Assembly (NCBI GenBank): GCA_963811335.1
Contig: CAWERB010000017.1
Span: forward strand, 248,001 to 312,000
Length of the DNA: 64,000 bases
DNA from: Trebonia sp963811335
Lineage (GTDB): Bacteria; Actinomycetota; Actinomycetes; Streptosporangiales; Streptosporangiaceae
Direction: 5' to 3'
Shown here: positions 25,227 through 33,699 of the stretch, piece by piece
Numbering within the stretch: the first letter of the stretch is position 1
Layout of the letters: each line of letters starts with the position of its first letter
The notes under the pieces: generated by a model
What the model was told of the DNA's origin: nothing
Seen by the model: only the letters and a program-made list of their open reading frames with translations
The model's database searches: none
Made by a program: the position numbers and the translations under genes

Positions 25227-26584
25227 GCCCGCTCGAACAGGACATCCGAGACAGCCTGCGCTCGGAGGCGGAGCGGCTGGGCGCGGTGCGCCCGTTGCCC
25301 CTGCCGCCCGCGGCCGCTCCCCGGGGGCGGGGGCACGCACTGCGCGCCCCCGGGCCGCGCTGGCAGCGCCCGTGGCAGGCCCCGGTCATGGCCGCGGCCG
25401 CGATCGTGTTGGTCGCCGCCGCCCTGGTAACCGCCAAGGTGCTGCAGAACGGGAGCGTGGTTCCCGCGGCCAGCCCCGGTCCCGTCCCGGCCGCGTCGGC
25501 CGGAGCCACCGCCGGTGCCACCCCGCGGTACTACGTGCGGATCGGCTGGGGCACGGCGCCGGGTCAGCACCAGAACCAGTTGAAATGGGCCATCTGGGTG
25601 GGTGACGTGCAGACCGGGAAGACCCTCGGCTCGTACGACCTCCCCAAGGAGGGCGACTCCAAGGGAGGCAACGCGTTCGTGTGGGCGGCCAGCGGCGCGG
25701 CGGATGACCGGACGTTCGCGGTGTCCGCGAGCACCTTCAAGCCCGCGCCGGCCCCGGTCGCCGGTCCCGCCCGTTTCTACCTGTTCAAGGTCTTCCCCGG
25801 GTCCGCCAACCCGGTCCGGGTGACCCCGCTGGCCCTCCAGGCCACGTCGGCCACCGCGGACGCCACGCGGGTCATCTCGATAGCGCTGTCCGCGGACGGG
25901 ACGGAGCTCGCCGTCTTGTCCAATGACGGCAAGTCGGTCGGGCTTGGCGTCTACTCGGTGGCCACCGGGCGGCGGCAGCACTTCTGGTCCGCCGCCATCA
26001 GCGGCCTGAACCGCGTCAACACCCCGGTCACCGACGTCAGCTGGGTCGGTGACGCCACCGTGGCGTTCGCGTTCATCCAGGCCCCGCATGTCCGCCAGGA
26101 CGTCCGGACGCTGGACGTCAACGCGGCCGGCCCGGGCCTGCTCGCCGACAGCCGGGTCGTCTGGTCGCAGTACGTCCCGCCGCCCGCCGGCGGCAAGTAC
26201 GGCAAGGGCACACCGCGAACCTGCGACACGCCGTTCCTCACCGGCAACGGGCAGGCGGTGGTGTGCGCCACCAGGTCCTACTCGGCGAGCACCAGGCGCC
26301 TGTCAGGGCTATGGCTGGCCTACCCGCTTGCCACTCCGGCGCGGCCCCGCGTCATCGGCAGCGTCCAGGTGCCGCCGAACGTGAAGGACTTCGCCATCCC
26401 GAACACGGTGGAGTGGACGAACGCGACAGGCACCGAGGTGCTCGGTTCCTGGAACACGGAGACCGTGGCGTACAGCAAGGACTTCCCGGGTCCGGCCACG
26501 ACGGTGACGAACCACTACGCGTTCATCGGCGGCGGCAAGATCAGGCCGTTTCCCTGGGTCCCCAGCTTCGATGACGCCTGGTAG
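25223..26584 (+). CDS. Membrane-anchored beta-propeller protein, probable sigma-factor partner
   Basis: A 453-residue protein overlapping the sigma gene by 4 bp, with an AGGGAGGAATC ribosome site. Cytoplasmic residues 1-50 (EQDIRDSLRSEAERLG) resemble the short N-termini of proteins encoded with SigE-type factors. One membrane helix follows (VMAAAAIVLVAAALVTAKVL), then a low-complexity linker and an extracytoplasmic WD40/propeller-like domain of about 350 residues (RVISIALSADGTELAVLSND, VTDVSWVGDATVAFAF). No zinc-binding HxxxCxxC motif is seen. It overlaps the convergent gene at its 3' end by 44 bp. Confidence 0.88.
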   Translation: MSPLEQDIRDSLRSEAERLGAVRPLPLPPAAAPRGRGHALRAPGPRWQRPWQAPVMAAAAIVLVAAALVTAKVLQNGSVVPAASPGPVPAASAGATAGATPRYYVRIGWGTAPGQHQNQLKWAIWVGDVQTGKTLGSYDLPKEGDSKGGNAFVWAASGAADDRTFAVSASTFKPAPAPVAGPARFYLFKVFPGSANPVRVTPLALQATSATADATRVISIALSADGTELAVLSNDGKSVGLGVYSVATGRRQHFWSAAISGLNRVNTPVTDVSWVGDATVAFAFIQAPHVRQDVRTLDVNAAGPGLLADSRVVWSQYVPPPAGGKYGKGTPRTCDTPFLTGNGQAVVCATRSYSASTRRLSGLWLAYPLATPARPRVIGSVQVPPNVKDFAIPNTVEWTNATGTEVLGSWNTETVAYSKDFPGPATTVTNHYAFIGGGKIRPFPWVPSFDDAW

Positions 26585-27050
26585 GGCAGCCGCGCCGGCT
26601 GGTTGCCCGGTCAGGCCGGGCTGGACCGCGTAAGGCGCTGACCGCCGCCCGCAGTGACTGGTGCCGCTCCTCCCAGGCCCGCCTGACCCCCTTGGGCAGG
26701 AACAGGTCCGGCCACAGGCTGGCCAGGGTGGCGCCGTCGAGGTACGTGGTGAGGTCCTCCGCGCGGCTGGCCTCACGCAGCACCGTCTGGTAGAACCAGC
26801 GCAGCATGTCGGGGTCAGCGAGGTCGAACCAGTGGTCGGGCAGGCTCCAGAACAACCGCAGCGGCAGCTTGACGGCCCCGGTGACCGGGCCGTGCAGGTC
26901 ACCGAGGTCGTCGATGACCAGCACGTGGCGGCCGGGCCGCGCCTGGTACGGGGCCAAGTGCGCGGCGGGGACGGGCCGGGCAGGCTGCCCGTGCGCGTAG
27001 CCGCCGAGGCCGGCCGCCGGCTTTGCCGGCCGCGCCCGCGCGCATGACAT
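26541..27050 (-). CDS. Conserved actinobacterial protein of unknown function, overlapped by the recombinase gene
   Basis: About 169 residues if started at ATG 27050. The core PVPAAHLAPYQARPGRHVLV, DDLGDLHGPVTGAVKLPLRL, FDLADPDMLRWFYQTVLREA, DLTTYLDGATLASLWPDLFL and PKGVRRAWEERHQ is a recognisable block that I recall beside AbiEii-type genes in other actinobacteria. No enzymatic motif is seen. Its first ~150 bp overlap the recombinase frame, and the recombinase's last ~45 residues look like out-of-frame translation of this gene. Either the genes truly overlap or a frameshift lies near 27000. The last ~25 residues overlap the convergent propeller gene. Confidence 0.7.
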   Translation of the reverse strand: MSCARARPAKPAAGLGGYAHGQPARPVPAAHLAPYQARPGRHVLVIDDLGDLHGPVTGAVKLPLRLFWSLPDHWFDLADPDMLRWFYQTVLREASRAEDLTTYLDGATLASLWPDLFLPKGVRRAWEERHQSLRAAVSALRGPARPDRATSRRGCPTRRHRSWGPRETA

Positions 27051-27660
27051 CCGGCAAGTACTTGTAGATCGTGGACCGGCTGACGCCCAGCTGCCTGGCG
27101 ACGCCTGAGACGGTGCTCTCCGGGGTGAGCAGCATGTCCCGTACCTCATGGAGTTGCCCGGCGGTGAGCGCGGGCGGCCGCCCGAGGCGCTTGCCCTGGG
27201 CGCGCGCGGCGGCGAGCCCGTCGCTGGTCCCCGCGGAGATCGCCGCGCGCCCGGCGTCGGCCAGGCCGGCGAATACCCGGAATACCGCGTCACCGCCCGG
27301 CGCGCCGGTATCGAGGTCCTCGCGCAGCGACCGCAGCCCGGCACCGCGCGCCCGCACCTCCGTCACGGCGGAGATCACGTCCCGCTGGGCCCGCCCGAGC
27401 TGACCGAGGTCGGTCACCACCAGGACGTCTCCGGGGCGGAGCGCGGCAAGGCACTCGCGCAGCCGCGGCAGGCCGGCCTCCCGGCCCGCCGCCTCATCGG
27501 CGAAGACCGCGGCGCACCCGGCGCTCTGGAGCGCCCGGGCCCGCTCCCCGGCCATCGCCGGGTCGTCGCCGGCTGCCCGCGCGTACCCGATCAGCCGGCC
27601 GCCGCCGGCCCCCGCCCCGCTCAGGGCGCCGGCCCTCGCCTCCGTGTCCGTGCCGCTCAT
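26899..27660 (-). CDS. Serine-recombinase-like protein lacking the catalytic serine
   Basis: A resolvase/invertase fold protein from ATG 27660 (MSGTDTEARAG), with TACACT 6 nt upstream as a likely -10 box of a leaderless message. It shows RLIGYARAAGDDP where active enzymes have GYARVSTDDQ, so the nucleophilic serine is absent. The usual LDRLGRS is changed to LGQLGRA, losing one conserved catalytic arginine position. The C-terminal DNA-binding region is intact: RAQGKRLGRPPALTAGQLHE and the helix-turn-helix STVSGVARQLGVSRSTIYKYL. It should bind DNA but not recombine it. The last ~45 residues overlap the next gene in another frame. Confidence 0.85.
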   Translation of the reverse strand: MSGTDTEARAGALSGAGAGGGRLIGYARAAGDDPAMAGERARALQSAGCAAVFADEAAGREAGLPRLRECLAALRPGDVLVVTDLGQLGRAQRDVISAVTEVRARGAGLRSLREDLDTGAPGGDAVFRVFAGLADAGRAAISAGTSDGLAAARAQGKRLGRPPALTAGQLHEVRDMLLTPESTVSGVARQLGVSRSTIYKYLPDVMRAGAAGKAGGRPRRLRARAACPARPRRALGPVPGAARPPRAGHRRPR

Positions 27661-27711
27661 GGCCCCAGTGTACAAGAAAGGGCGGTGCATCTTTAGAGAC
27701 ATGTCTTTTTA

Positions 27712-27861
27712 TTAACATGATCCTTTTTCGGACACCCGGTCACGACGCGCTCCCGGCGGGGCCAGCTCGGACACCCGGTCACGGTGCGCTCCCGGCCGGG
27801 CAGGCTCGGCTACCTGATCAGGGTGACGCGCAGCGCGACGGGCGGCAGGGCGATATGCCAT
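27712..27861 (-). CDS. Possible 49-residue protein built on a 13-residue repeat
   Basis: ATG 27861 has GGAG six bases upstream. The peptide starts MAYRPAARRAARHP and then contains the repeat units DQVAEPARPGAHR, DRVSELAPPGARR and DRVSEKGSC. They are encoded by 39-bp direct repeats at 27728-27805, plus a degenerate copy to 27844. It lies 50 bp upstream of the recombinase-like gene on the same strand. Because the repeat length is a multiple of three and the frame is preserved, coding is plausible but unproven. Confidence 0.35.
   Translation of the reverse strand: MAYRPAARRAARHPDQVAEPARPGAHRDRVSELAPPGARRDRVSEKGSC
27728..27844 (-). repeat. 39-bp tandem repeats
   Basis: Two near-identical 39-bp units (27728-27766 and 27767-27805, beginning TCGGACACCCGGTCACG) are followed by a third, diverged unit to 27844. 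They lie between the recombinase-like gene and the divergent kinase gene and could also act as a binding array for the former. Confidence 0.7.
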
Positions 27862-27924
27862 TGAGATCTCCGCTGGGGCCCGTCCATCCGCCGCCGCTCC
27901 GCCTTTCGTCGCTATCATCCCTCT

Positions 27925-30109
27925 ATGCCTGGTTCGGTGGGGACTCTGGTGGGCGGCAGGTACCTGCTGGCCGAGCCCGTCGGCCGTGGCGGGATGGGCC
28001 GGGTCTGGCGCGGCCGGGACTGCCTGCTTGACCGCGAGGTTGCGGTTAAGGAAGTGCTGCTGCCGCGACAGTTGCTGCCCGAGGAGCACGCCGAGCTCGT
28101 CGCCCGGACGATGCGCGAGGCGCAGGCCGCGGCCAGGCTCGATCATCCGGGTGTGATCACCGTTCATGACGTGGTGGAGCATGACGGGACGCCGTGGATC
28201 GTGATGCAGTTCGTCTCCGGCCGCTCGCTGGGCGCCGAGATCGCCGAACGGGGGCGGCTTGGCTGGCAGCGGGCGGCCGAAATCGGTGCCCAGGTCGCGG
28301 ATGCGCTGGCGCACGCGCACGCCGCGGGCATCGTTCATCGTGACCTGAAGCCGGACAACATACTGCTGCATGCGCGCGGTGCCCTGGTCACCGACTTCGG
28401 CATCGCCCGGATCGTCGACGCCACCACCGAGCTGACCGGCTCAGGCGTGCGGATGGGTACCACGCATTACATGGCGCCCGAGCAGCTGGAGGGCGGTAGC
28501 GTCGGCCCGCCGGCCGACATGTGGGCGCTCGGCGCCACGCTGTACGCCACCGTCGAGGGAGTACCGCCGTTCGACGGCCCCACGCTGATGGCAGTCATCT
28601 CGGCAATCCTTACCAAGCCGCCCCGCCCGGCCGAGCACGCGGGCCCGCTTGGCGGCCTGATCTGGGCGCTGCTCTCCAAGGACCCCGGCGGCCGGCGCAC
28701 CGCGGAAGCCGCGGCCGCCGCGCTCGCGGCGTACGCCGCCTCGCCAAGCCCCGTCCCCGCCGGCGCGGGCGCGTTCCGTCAAGCAGGCGCACCGCCGGCG
28801 TGGCCCGGCGAGCGCTCGCGACGGGAATCCGACGCCGCCGGCCTGGCTAGCACGATTTCCCCGGGCACCGCATGGCCGGGGACAGGAACGCCGCAGGAGG
28901 CGCGCGGCCGGGTAACGCGCCGGCTCGCCCGGCGGCAGGTCCTTGGCGGGATCGCCGGGCTTGCCGCGGGAGGTGCGCTGCTTGGCTGGGGGCTCGACCA
29001 GGCAGCCGGGCCAGGGAGCGGTAGTGCGGGCCCAGGTACCAGCATCTCGTCGCCTGCGGCGGGCAAGAGCCGCGGTGGCACGCCATCGGCGGCCAGGTCC
29101 GCTACCGCCTCGAGCCCGGCGACGGCCGGCAGCGGCCCGCCGCAGGCACCGGGAACCATGCTCTGGAAGGCCAAGTCGCCCGGCCAGCTGGTGGACAACG
29201 TGGTCGCGGCCGACGGAGTGGTCTACACGGCGGACAACACCACGAGCGGGGGGCCCGGCGACCACCTCGTGTCCGCCGTCGACGCGTCAACCGGCAAGGT
29301 GGTCTGGCAGGGGAGCAACTACGCCGAGATCTACACCGGCCCTGCGGTGGGCAACGGGCTGGTCTACTTCGGCAGCGACTACCACACGGTGACGGCGCTG
29401 TCGGCCGCCACCGGGCACGGCGTCTGGCAGGCCACCGTCGGCGACGTCATCGAATCGCCGCCCGCGGTGACTGGCCAGGCCGTCTACTTCGCGAGCTACG
29501 ACCAGTTCGTCTACTCGGTTAGCGCCGCCAAGGGCAAGCTGATCTGGCGTTCGCTGATCGGGATCAGCGTGTCGTTCGTCACCGCGGGCGGATCCTACGT
29601 CTACGCGGCGGCGGGGTCGAAAACCGCGGCGCTGCGCGTCAGCGACGGCACCACCGCCTGGTCATCGCCTGGCAGTTCCATCGTCCTCGCCGTGGCCGGC
29701 ACCGCGGTGCTCGTCGGCGGAAGCGGAACCTGCTACGCGGTCGACGCGCAGACGGGCGCGCAGTCCTGGTCCTCCGACGTCGGCGGGACCGTCACGCACA
29801 TCCTGGCCTCAGGCGGCGTCGCGTACGTGGCGTCCGACGACGGCTATGTCCGCGCGATCAATACCGCTGACGGCAGCCTGAAGTGGGCCCATAACGCGAA
29901 CAGGTTCGTGAAATCCGGAATCGCCGCCGCGAACGGCGTGGTCTACTTCGGCTGCGAGGACCGCCGCGTCTACGCGGTGGACGCCGCGGGCGGCCACCTG
30001 AAATGGAGCTACCAGACCGGCGGCGCGGTCGACTCCGGGATCGCGGTGTACCAGGACAGGGTTTCTCGCGGGAAGCATCGACGGCTACCTGTACGGCCTG
30101 CAGGCGTAA
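27925..30109 (+). CDS. Ser/Thr protein kinase with extracellular PQQ-type beta-propeller (frameshift at C-terminus)
   Basis: Hanks-type kinase of about 725 residues from ATG 27925. Residues about 10-265 are a full kinase domain: glycine loop GRGGMGRVWRG, ATP lysine in REVAVKEV, catalytic loop HRDLKPDNIL, DFGIARI and MAPEQLEG. A Pro/Ala linker and one membrane helix (LGGIAGLAAGGALLGWG) lead to about 370 extracellular residues of PQQ-binding-like propeller repeats (VVYTADNTT, VVWQGSNYAEIYTGPAVGNG, VAYVASDDGYVRAINTADG). Near 30070 the frame shifts: dropping one A from GGGAAGC restores SIDGYLYGLQA and a stop at 30107-30109, five bases before the convergent reductase. It probably senses an envelope signal. 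Confidence 0.9.
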
Positions 30110-30114
30110 CGCCG

Positions 30115-30657
30115 TCACCCGCTGGCCGGCCGCCCCGCTTGCCGGGCGAGTTCCGCCCACGCTTGCGCCAGGCCGTCCGCGAAAGCGGGATCGGCGATCG
30201 TCCCGTCCGTGCCGATCGCCGGCCGGTCCACCGGGATGTGGCGGCAGGCGGCCTCGACGACGACCGCGCCCACGTACCCGAGCACGCTCGCCAGGGTCCG
30301 CTGCGCGCCGAGACCCCGGTTCGCCGCGGCAACGTTGAGCCAGGCGACGGGCTTCTCGTAGAGCTGGCCGCCGCCGACCGTCCAGTCGAGCAGGTTCTTG
30401 AGGCTGCCAGGCAACGTGCCCGCGTACTCCGGGGTGCAGAACAGCACCGCGTCTGCCGCCTCGATCTCCCGCCGCAGCTCCGCGACGGGTTCCGGCACGA
30501 CCTCGCCGTCGTGATCGGGGTTGAACGCGGGCAGGCCGGCGAGGCCCTCGTAGAGCACCGCCGTGTCCCCAGGCGGCGCGAGCGCCGCCGCGGTCGCCAG
30601 CGCGGCGGTGTTGGCGGAGCCGCTCCGCGTGCTCCCCGATACCAGCAAGACCTGCAT
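30115..30657 (-). CDS. NADPH-dependent FMN reductase family protein
   Basis: About 180 residues from ATG 30657 (MQVLLVSGSTRSGSANTAAL), with AGGAG five bases upstream; the frame is open 8 codons further. The flavodoxin-like fold shows the FMN phosphate loop SGSTRSGSAN, the isoalloxazine loop FCTPEYAGTLPGSLKNLLDW and VAWLNVAA. It is probably a flavin or quinone reductase. It is convergent with the kinase gene, with only 5 bp between the restored stop and its own stop. Confidence 0.92.
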   Translation of the reverse strand: MQVLLVSGSTRSGSANTAALATAAALAPPGDTAVLYEGLAGLPAFNPDHDGEVVPEPVAELRREIEAADAVLFCTPEYAGTLPGSLKNLLDWTVGGGQLYEKPVAWLNVAAANRGLGAQRTLASVLGYVGAVVVEAACRHIPVDRPAIGTDGTIADPAFADGLAQAWAELARQAGRPASG

Positions 30658-30860
30658 GCCGCTCCTTTTTGCTCCGGCCATCCTGCCACGGGCCGCCGGA
30701 GAAACTCATCCCGGCCGCCGGATGAACATAGCAGGACATTTAACAACGTCAGAAGTTTCGTAGTTACGCCACTTCTACTCGCCGGTAACCGGTGTTACAA
30801 CAATGGTGCGCGCGCGTGCAACTGGTCATTCGGAGCCCCCCGCTCGAAAGGGAAACCCCC

Positions 30861-31673
30861 ATGCGCCCCTCACGCATGCCCACCGTCGGCATCCTGACCG
30901 GCAGTACCGCACTCGCCGCAGCACTCGCCTTGGCTCTCGTCGCAGCGGCGCTGCCCGCGAACGCCGCCACCGTGAACTACGTGGCCCTCGGCGATTCCTA
31001 TTCCTCCGGCGTCGGGGCCGGCAACTACTACTCATCAAGCGGCTCCTGCGACCGCAGCCCCAACGCCTATCCGGCGCTGTGGGCGGCGGCCAACTCAGTC
31101 ACCTCGTTCACCTTCGCCGCCTGCTCCGGCGCCGAGGTGGCCGACGTCATCAGCAGCCAGCTCTCCGCGCTCAGCTCCTCGACCACCCTGGTCAGCTTCA
31201 CGATCGGGGGAAACGACGCTGGTTTCGCCTCGATCATGGAAAGCTGCATCCTGTCCTCCACCAGCACCTGCGAGAATGACGTCGCCTCGGCCGAGGCGAG
31301 CATCAACGCGACGCTGCCAGGGAAACTCGCCACGCTGCTGTCCGACGTGCACGCCGCTGCCCCGGCGGCCCGGGTCGTCGTCCTCGGGTATCCCGATTTC
31401 TACGACCTCAGCCCGTCGATCTGCATCGGCCTGAGTCGCGGCGACCACAAGGCAATCGACGCCGGCATCAACGACCTCGACGGCATCCTCGCGACCGCGG
31501 CGGCGAACAACGGCGCCGTGTTCGCCGACCCGCGGCCGGAGTTCTCCGGTCATGAGCTGTGCGACGGCTCCGGCTGGCTCCACTCGCTCACCATCCCGAT
31601 CGGCAGTTCGTATCACCCGAGCGCCACCGGCCAGGCGAGCGGCTACCTGCCCGCCTTCAGCGCCGCCGCCTGA
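30861..31673 (+). CDS. Secreted SGNH-family esterase/lipase
   Basis: A 270-residue exported hydrolase. The signal peptide is about 35 residues (MRPSRMPTVGILTGSTALAA, cleavage near PANAAT). Catalytic blocks: block I YVALGDSYSSGVGAGNYY with the nucleophile Ser, block III IGGNDAGF with Asn of the oxyanion hole, and block V with the histidine in SSYHPSATGQ. Six cysteines suggest three disulfides, as in Streptomyces SGNH lipases. ATG 30861 has AAAGGGA upstream. CCGGT-A-ACCGG at 30782-30792 lies in its promoter region. It ends at a strong terminator. Confidence 0.95.
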   Translation: MRPSRMPTVGILTGSTALAAALALALVAAALPANAATVNYVALGDSYSSGVGAGNYYSSSGSCDRSPNAYPALWAAANSVTSFTFAACSGAEVADVISSQLSALSSSTTLVSFTIGGNDAGFASIMESCILSSTSTCENDVASAEASINATLPGKLATLLSDVHAAAPAARVVVLGYPDFYDLSPSICIGLSRGDHKAIDAGINDLDGILATAAANNGAVFADPRPEFSGHELCDGSGWLHSLTIPIGSSYHPSATGQASGYLPAFSAAA

Positions 31674-31692
31674 CGCCAGGGCGTTGCCGTAA

Positions 31693-31735
31693 GCCAGTTG
31701 CCCGCAGGCTGGTAGTTGACCTGCGGGCAACTGGC
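31693..31735. terminator. Strong hairpin terminator after the esterase gene
   Basis: A perfect 16-bp inverted repeat: GCCAGTTGCCCGCAGG at 31693-31708 pairs with 31720-31735, with an 11-nt loop. It begins 19 bp after the esterase stop. Confidence 0.9.
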
Positions 31736-31737
31736 TC

Positions 31738-31762
31738 GCTCGCGGGGCGCAGCGCCGCGAGC
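31738..31762. terminator. Second hairpin, probably terminating the ABC exporter operon
   Basis: A perfect 8-bp stem, GCTCGCGG (31738-31745) with CCGCGAGC (31755-31762), lies 28 bp beyond the stop of the leftward ABC exporter operon. Confidence 0.6.
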
Positions 31763-31790
31763 CGTTAGCGCGGAGGATTTCCAAGCGCCG

Positions 31791-33699
31791 TCAGGCGAGG
31801 CTGGCGGCCCAGCGGGCGTGCAGGTCGGCGTACTGGCCGGTGCCGCCCATCAGCTCGGCGGGCGAGCCGTCCTCGACGATCTCGCCGGCCGCCAGCACGA
31901 GCACCCGGTCGGCGATCGCCACCGTGGACAGCCGGTGCGCGATGATCAGCGCGGTGCGCCCGGCGAGCACCGTGCGCAAGGCCGACTGGACGAGCCGCTC
32001 CGAGGGGATGTCGAGCAGCGCGGTCGCCTCGTCGAGTACGAGTACCGAGGGCGCCGCGATGAACGCACGGCAGAACGAGATCAGCTGCCGCTGTCCCGCC
32101 GACAGCTTGCCGCCGCGCTTGCCTACCGCGGTCGCGTATCCGTCGGGCAGCGCCGCGATGAACGTGTGCGCGCCGATCGCCCGCGCCGCCGCTTCGACTT
32201 CCTCGTCGGTCGCCGCGGGCCGCCCGAGCCTGATGTTTTCCGCGACCGACCCCTCGAAGAGGTAAGACTCCTGCGTGATCAGCACGATCTCGCGCCGGAG
32301 CACGTCATCGGGCAGCTCGCGCAGGTCCACCCCGTCGAGCAGCACCTGGCCCGCGTTGGGGTCGTAGAACCTGGCGAGCAGCCGCGCCACCGTGGTCTTG
32401 CCCGCCCCGGTCTCGCCGACCAGCGCCACCGTCTGCCCGGCGGGTATGTCGAGTGAGAAGTCAGGCAGCACGACCGCCTTGCGGTAACCGAACCGCACCG
32501 AGTCGAACGACACCCGCCGGCCGGACAGCCACGCCAGGCAACTCGGCCGGGAGCGCTGGCTCGGCGACGGACGGTTCCTCCTCAAGGACGCCGGAGAGCT
32601 TCTCAAGCGCGGAGGCGGCGCCCTGGAAGGAGTTGTAGAACTGGGAGACCTCCTGCAGCGGGTCGAAGAACCGCTGCAGGTACAGCAGGAACGAGGCGAG
32701 CACGCCGACCTTGATGTCACCGTCGAGCACACGGAAACCGCCGTAGCAGAGCACGATGCCGGTGATGACGTTGCCCACCATCGCGATGCCCGGTGCGAAG
32801 ACCGCGGACAGCTGCGACGACCGCTTCGACGCGGCGGCGTAATCCCCGGACAGCCCGTCGAAGATCTCCTCGTTCCGCTTTTCCCTGCGGAACGCCTGCA
32901 CCGCTCGCAGGCCGCCGAATGTCTCCACGAAGTGCACGATGACCAGCGCGTTGGCATCTCGGATGCGGCGGTAGGCGATCGCGGACTCGCGACGGAACCA
33001 GGCCGACAGCCAGACGAGCGGAATGAAGCCGGACAGCACGACGAGCGCGAGCGGCCAGTCGAGCAGCAGCATGCCGGTGCCGACGAGCAGCAGCGTCAGC
33101 ACCGCCATGATCAGCGAGTCGAGGCCCTCGTCGAACAGCGCGGAGATCGCCTCCACGTCTGAGGTCTGCCGCGAGATCACCCGGCCCGAGGTGTAGGACT
33201 CGTGGAACGACACCGACAGGCGCAGCGTGTGCGCGAACAGCCGCCGCCGCAGTTCGAGCACTACCGTCTGGCCGATCCGCCCGGTCATCGTGACGAACGA
33301 CTGGGACGCGAACGCCTGCACGAGGACCGTCACCGCGAAGGCCAGCGCGATCCACAGCAGCGGCCCCGCGTTCCCCTTCAGCATCGGCGGCAGCCCGTTG
33401 TCGATCGCGACGCCGATCAGCCACGGCCCGGCGAGCGCGCACAGCGAGGAGAGCACGATCAGCACCGCGGTCAGCGTCACGCTGCGCCGGTGCGGCCGCA
33501 GCAGGTTGGCGAGCAGCACCCGGCTGCGCCGCCGCAGCAGCGCCGCGAGCGGCGCTGACACGTCGTCGGCGTGCTCGGCCGCGATGCCGCGCCACGACGT
33601 GCCGTCCAACGAGTCCTTGCCGTCGCCCGTCCCGGCGGGAACGAGCTCAGCCTCGTCTTTGCTGCATCCCGCCGTGCCGGTCGTGACATCAGCGGTCAA
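31791..33699 (-). CDS. ABC exporter half-transporter, second subunit (frameshifted)
   Basis: Membrane-ATPase fusion of the MsbA/BmrD type. The start is TTG 33699, which overlaps the previous stop as TTGA and has GGAGGAGG upstream. The transmembrane part covers about residues 65-350 (VLIVLSSLCALAGPWLIGVAID, DVEAISALFDEGLDS). The frame shifts near 32540: removing one C from TTGCCTGG joins it to the ATPase (RRVSFDSVRFGYRK, Walker A GETGAGKTTVARLLARFYDP, signature LSAGQRQLISF, Walker B VLVLDEATALLD, HRLST), giving about 635 residues. Walker B keeps the catalytic glutamate, so this is the active-site-competent partner of the heterodimer. Confidence 0.9.

Noticed and set aside
27660..27702. Upstream in-frame start of the recombinase-like gene at 27702
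   Set aside because: The extra 14 residues do not look like the family, and a likely -10 box lies between that codon and ATG 27660.
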